Below, piece after piece: positions 60,201 to 64,000 of a DNA stretch of 64,000 bases. The notes below the pieces were generated by a model. That model saw nothing but the letters and a program-made list of their open reading frames with translations, was not told the DNA's origin and made no database searches. Source of the DNA: Norana najaformis (lineage: Eukaryota; Annelida; Clitellata; Crassiclitellata; Hormogastridae); contig OZ029913.1 in NCBI GenBank assembly GCA_964023275.1, forward strand, positions 57,912,358-57,976,357. The letters run 5' to 3'. The position numbers and the translations under genes were made by a program. The first letter of the stretch is position 1. Every line of letters starts with the position of its first letter.

Positions 60201-63200
60201 TTAGCCCTGACATATAAATGCAGGTACCCATTTGTCTCTCTCACCATCAGATCTTCTCACCAACACTACAGTTGATGTACTCATCTTAGCCCTGACATAT
60301 AAATGCAGGTACCCATTTGTCTCTCTCACCATCAGATCTTCTCACCAACACTACAGTTGATGTACTCATCTTAGCCCTGACATATAAATGCAGGTAGCCA
60401 TTTGTCTCTCTCACCATCAGATCTTCTCACCAACACTGTACAATTGATCTACTCATTTTACGGCTCAGGCTGCTATGGGGTGCTACTGAACAGAAATCTT
60501 GAAATGTCTTTCTGTCCTGTGGTGTAAATGCGCAGCCTGAGGTTTGACAGTCTAGAACACTAACCACTAGACAATTGCACACCCACCACCAACAAGATTT
60601 GCATTGAAAATGCAACTCTAGTGGTAATCTATTAGTGTCTCGCACTCGCACCTCGACCATGCAGCGTCGTGCTTTCTCTGTTGCTGGCCCAACCCTCTGG
60701 AATGGACTTCCTGTTACTCTACGTCTTCTGCCCCGGGATTTTACTTCTATCTTCTATTCTTCTCTTAAGACTGTTCTCTTTCGCCGAGGTTGGTTTGGGA
60801 GTGCTTCTGAGTAGTTTTCTTGAAGGGGCGCTATATAAGTGTTCTGTATAAATAAAAATAAAAAATAAATAAATAAACTCCCAATGTTTCAGTTGTAGAC
60901 ATGTTGTAATGTTGTACACATATTGTTCAAGTGACAGGAACCATGATCAGTACTGAGGCAGACAAGAAGGAAAGAGGGGAAGAAATTGGACAAGGGAATT
61001 AGGTAACATCAGTTCCCCTCTAACCTTTCGACGCTCTCGATACAACTCGTTTTCGGCCGCTCTCAGCTTCTCCCCCTCCTGCGCAATTCGCTGCTCAAGG
61101 ATTACGTTCTGCGTATGAAATCGACCAAGTTCACCTTCCATCTGAAAAGCAAAAATTTCTTATCCTCGTCTGTACAACAACAACAAACAACAACAAACAA
61201 CAACAAAATCATTCTCATCTGTACAACAAGAATGACTTGAGCTCCTCTATGAATGATGGTACTATTAATACTATTACAAGTAATTACCCTATTATGATGA
61301 CGATTATTATTATTATTATTACTACTATTATGATGACGATTATTATTATTATTATTACTACTACTACTATTACTATTATTATTATTACTACTACTACTAT
61401 TATTATTACTATTATTATTATTACTATTACTACTATTATTATTATTATTATTCCTGCTCCATTATCTGTTGACAAAGCCTCAGTCGATGGCACTGAGCAA
61501 TTGTGCGTGAAGGACTTGCTCAAGGTCCCTAGAGAGTAACCATCACCACAGATAATGATATTAATTTTAAGCCACATGTTAGATTTGTGTTGGTAATGTG
61601 ACTGCCTGTTTAGCTTATATAAATAATTAAATAAAATAATAAATAATTAATTGTTTAGCTTATATAAACACGTTGTGCTGTGAGAAGTTTCACATATTGC
61701 CGACTAAATTGATTTCGTCATTATTTTGTCAACCTGGAAACTGCTTTTATTGATTGTCACTACTGTTATACTATTACTATTGTTATACTGTTATTATTGC
61801 TATTCGTTATTGGTACAATTTCCTTTTATTATGATTGTGGTTACTGAGGAGTTTTTATGGAGGGATGTCAACAGATGTGTTAAAAACTGCCTTTACTCAT
61901 GTGACGTGGTAGCCAATTGATTTGAATGCCCATCTTGCAGCGTGGAGTCTGTGGATTCAATGCAATACAATACAATATATATGTTGCAATACAGTGCAAT
62001 AAAATGCAATGTAATACAAGACTTGTCTGAACCTCTAGAATCTGTTGTTTCACGCGTTTCAGTTCTTCCTCCCGTGGTTCAATTTGTTTCTTCAGTTCTT
62101 TGATCTTGTAGTCCAACACAAACTTGAACTTCTCTAGTTCCTGATTCTTCTTCTTCAGCTCATAGATTCTCTTTTCCTGTCGAAACAGGAAACAATGTAT
62201 ACACTCGCCTAAAATATATTACAGTAATTAATAAGAAAAAATTCATCATCGTGTTCGTAATCTCGAGATTTCTACAGCGCCCAGTGAAAGCTAAGTCGCA
62301 GGAACCAGCTTATTCACAGGCACTTCAGCAAGCAAATGATGCTCAAAAACCTGGAAAAGTCACCAATGGTGGGCTCCTGCACACACAAAGACCACAATCA
62401 AAGGATTCCAATCTAGATACATGCATACATAAATACACGAGAACCAACAAGAATGTGGTCTGTAAAGCAAGTTATTTGCACAGAATTGCTGGTGTGGCAC
62501 AAATCCTAAGGTCCTGGACAGAATTTTGAGGTAAACAGCAAGTCCAGTGTGTCCTGGATCTTTGGATTTTTGTCTTGCCAGCTCAGAATCCTAAGAAAAG
62601 AAGACAAGCATCTTTTAACTGGCTCAGCACTTAGAAAAAATTAACTTCTGACCTCAAATAATAAGCAGAATGAAATGGAAGAAGAAGTGGTAGAAGAGGG
62701 AGAAGAGAAAGAACAAGAAGAAGTAGGAGAAGAGGGAGAACAAGAAGTTGGAGGAGGAGGAGAAGAAGCAGAAGAAGCAGAAGAAGGACGAGGAGGAGAA
62801 GAAGCAGCAGAAGAACAAGTGGGAGAAAAAGGAGATGAAGGAGAAGAAGTGGGAGGAGGAGGAGAAGAAGCAGAAGGAGGAGGAGAAGAAGCAGAAGGAC
62901 GAGGAGGAGAAGAAGCAGCAGAAGAACAAGTGGGAGTAAAAGAAGATGGAGGAGGAGAAGAAGGATAAGAAGAAGAAGAAGAAGAAGAGTCCATTAGGCT
63001 AACCCAGATATATCCCATGGGTATTAAAATTTTGTATCTGCATTCTTTTAGCTTCCATGCAAATTATTAAATATTAAATTATTAAATGTTTGATAATCAC
63101 TTTGTCCTGTATTGTGTCGTCTCTTTCTTGAATTTCTTTCTTCAGTAAATGTATATCCTTATCAAGGTTTTTTATGACATTATTCAATTTTCCCGCCTCG

Positions 63201-63433
63201 ATCTGTGACTTTCGTATCTCCTCTTTCCGATCTTCCATGTCTTTCTGTAGAATGGAAAACTTTTTCCGGAACAGCGTCATTTCTGCCTTCACCTTTTGCG
63301 TCGTTTCTCTTTCATCACGAAGCTGATTTTCATATCTGATCTTCACGTTCATGATCTCCCTATCAACATCCTCCTCAATCTGGCGCTGGGTTTCCTCACA
63401 CTCACGCTGGGCCTTCTTGAACTGACTATGTGC
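57257..63433 (-). CDS. CFAP57: CFAP57 (WDR65), C-terminal coiled-coil exons
   Basis: Six coding exons on the minus strand: 63433-63101, 62176-62033, 61141-61025, 59381-59247, 58193-58050, 57580-57257 (stop at 57257). Every junction is phase 0, for 398 residues. The upstream exons with the WD40 propeller lie beyond position 64000. The order of blocks follows human CFAP57 exon by exon: [18 protein letters not shown] and [34 protein letters not shown] and [72 protein letters not shown]. It is almost entirely alpha-helical coiled coil. CFAP57 is an axonemal protein tied to inner dynein arms and the MIA or ruler-type complexes in motile cilia; a ciliary role here follows from family knowledge. It converges on the coiled-coil gene ending at 52930. 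Confidence 0.95.
58220..58435 (+). repeat. SINE family D, best-preserved copy
   Basis: GTCAGGAGCCCAGGTTCGCA, TCGTGGCTTATTTCAGAGAT, GCACGGGGACCTTAAATGGC, GGTGGTGAAGGATCTCACCC, CGGTCGCTATATAAAACCTA. In a CFAP57 intron. Confidence 0.7.
59110..59200 (+). repeat. SINE family G fragment
   Basis: TAATCTAATCTAATCTAAAG, TTCTGTATTGCCGTCATCAC, CAAGACATCAGTCGATGG. Confidence 0.55.
59510..59690. repeat. AACAGTATAACAATAGTA-type simple repeat
   Basis: Low-complexity array of AACARTAATAACAGTATA phrases in a CFAP57 intron. Confidence 0.85.
59776..60455. repeat. 85-bp minisatellite, 8 copies
   Basis: Units start at 59776 and every 85 bases to 60371 (TTAGCCCTGACATATAAATG, then CAGGTAGCCATTTGTCTCTC). Units 1, 2 and 8 read GGTAGCC; units 3-7 read GGTACCC. 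A diverged single unit lies at 63935-64000. In the CFAP57 intron between exons 61141-61025 and 59381-59247. Confidence 0.95.
60640..60880 (+). mobile_element. L2-like LINE ORF2 3' terminus
   Basis: Plus frames give [17 protein letters not shown], then LKTVLFRR and the ending TGAAGGGGCGCTATATAAGT with an (ATAAATAA)n tail at 60850-60880. It is a typical L2/CR1 3' end. Confidence 0.65.
61260..61555 (-). repeat. (ATT/ACT)n tract joined to SINE family E
   Basis: 61285-61452 is a trinucleotide array of ATT and ACT. It runs straight into GACAAAGCCTCAGTCGATGG and GGACTTGCTCAAGGTCCC of SINE E, so it is an expanded SINE tail. The tRNA-like head is missing. Confidence 0.75.
62240..62335 (-). mobile_element. 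LINE 3' end, family A, short
   Basis: GTTCGTAATCTCGAGATTTC, TACAGCGCCCAGTGAAAGCT, CCAGCTTATTCACAGGCACT. Confidence 0.65.
62668..62990. repeat. GAAGAAG / GGAGGA purine tract
   Basis: About 320 bases of almost pure purine on the plus strand in a CFAP57 intron, so pyrimidine in the sense of transcription. Poly-Glu or poly-Ser/Phe open frames here are artefacts. Confidence 0.9.
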
Positions 63434-63870
63434 CTGCACAGTCAAAACCAAAACTGCAGACAACCACTTGAGTATTTCATGCCTGCACAGTCAAAACCAA
63501 AACTGCATTTAATCGTGGATCACACACCTGAACAGTCATAACCAAAACCATATTTAACTTCTTGGGTATTTTTTCTGCACAGTAAAAGCAAACCATATAT
63601 AATTGCTTAGGTAATTCGTGCCTGCATGGGCAAAACCAAAACAGTTTTTTAACCATGAATAACATACATGCACAGTACTAGTTCTGCAGTTTAACGACAG
63701 CTTATGGCATCAAAGGCCATTGCCGTCGCCCTCCTCCTTTATCCAGTCTTGGGACTGGCACTACCCCCAAACAAGGCAGTGGCAGAGTTATACCTGCACA
63801 GTCAATACTAAAAGCATATTTAACCATTTAGGTATCTTGCGTCTGCACAGTCAAAGAATAAGATGAAGAA
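63434..63870. repeat. Degenerate ~50-60-bp array containing splice-acceptor-like units
   Basis: Repeats of CCTGCACAGTCAAAACCAAA followed by a CATATTTAACCA-like spacer, at about 63434, 63482, 63529, 63576, 63621, 63668, 63793 and 63846. In the minus (gene) sense each begins TTTTGACTGTGCAGG, like the acceptor of the CFAP57 exon at 63433. Confidence 0.8.
63698..63790 (+). repeat. Dispersed repeat, family H
   Basis: AGCTTATGGCATCAAAGGCC, CTTGGGACTGGCACTACCCC, GGCAGTGGCAGAG; inserted within the CCTGCACAGTC array. Confidence 0.65.
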
Positions 63871-63889
63871 GAGCCTCTTGAGATAGCCT

Positions 63890-64000
63890 GAGACACAGCC
63901 ATGGGAATGAAGTGTTAGTCAATTCATTTTTCTTATCCTCGGCATAGGAAGGCGAGTGGCCAGCCCTCTCCCTTGCCACCTGATCTTCCCATTGACAGTG
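63890..64000 (+). repeat. Dispersed repeat related to the 85-bp minisatellite unit
   Basis: CAGCCATGGGAATGAAGTGT, CTTATCCTCGGCATAGGAAG and ACCTGATCTTCCCATTGACA correspond in order to the left flank and first unit of the 59776 array. Runs to the window end. Confidence 0.6.

Noticed and set aside
59776-60455. CRISPR-like regular array
   Set aside because: The whole 85-bp unit is repeated with no variable spacers, in a eukaryotic intron.
61237-61577. Ile/Thr- and Ile/Val-rich ORFs
   Set aside because: ATT/ACT trinucleotide repeat.
62641-63018. Glu/Gly-rich and Ser/Pro-rich ORFs
   Set aside because: Translation of a GAAGAAG purine tract; no splice or homology support.

Overview
This window looks like nuclear DNA from an invertebrate metazoan with cilia and meiosis. 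The evidence is short phase-matched exons with GT-AG introns, animal-type genes (a CFAP57 3' end, a CCNB1IP1/HEI10 gene, a C1orf53/DUF5522 gene, a BEN-domain gene), an intronless eukaryotic tRNA-Ile, and AT-rich introns packed with LINE fragments, tRNA-derived SINEs and minisatellites. I cannot place it in a phylum. No bacterial, CRISPR or viral features were seen.

Layout. 1-1132 (-): a frameshifted copy of a transposase-like family running off the left edge. 2-8 kb: a mosaic of SINEs and LINEs in which one LINE family has inserted into two others. 8542-8615 (-): tRNA-Ile(AAT). 9338-14504 (+): C1orf53-like gene in three coding exons. 14606-18915 (-): a possible two-exon gene I do not recognise, tail-to-tail with the previous one. 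20730-24453 (+): five-exon coiled-coil plus BEN-domain protein. 27886-36783 (-): nine-exon CCNB1IP1 (HEI10) with a complete C3HC4 RING and a 16-nt microexon. 39089-52930 (+): about 13 exons of a ~600-residue coiled-coil protein, possibly CCDC30-like. One of its introns carries a second, fuller copy of the transposase-like gene (44667-46356), flanked by a perfect 37-bp direct repeat. 57257-63433 (-): the last six coding exons of CFAP57; the WD40 part lies beyond the right edge.

The genes do not form one pathway. CFAP57 is an axonemal protein; HEI10 acts in meiotic crossover control; the BEN protein is probably a chromatin or DNA-binding factor. The coiled-coil gene and CFAP57 are convergent neighbours.

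The most unusual signals are these. (a) The two copies of the transposase-like gene share a promoter layout: a TGCTGA/TCAGCA (Maf/CRE-like) dyad a few bases upstream of a TATATAA box. (b) The 37-bp duplication flanks the insertion, ten bases past a host splice donor. (c) A degenerate tandem array in a CFAP57 intron repeats the 3' splice site of the next exon. (d) A HEI10 microexon splits the RING. (e) An 8-copy 85-bp minisatellite appears to have grown from a dispersed repeat. (f) LINE families here end in family-specific hexamer tails.

All exon models were read by eye from splice signals, phase and protein resemblance. No alignment or transcript evidence was available.
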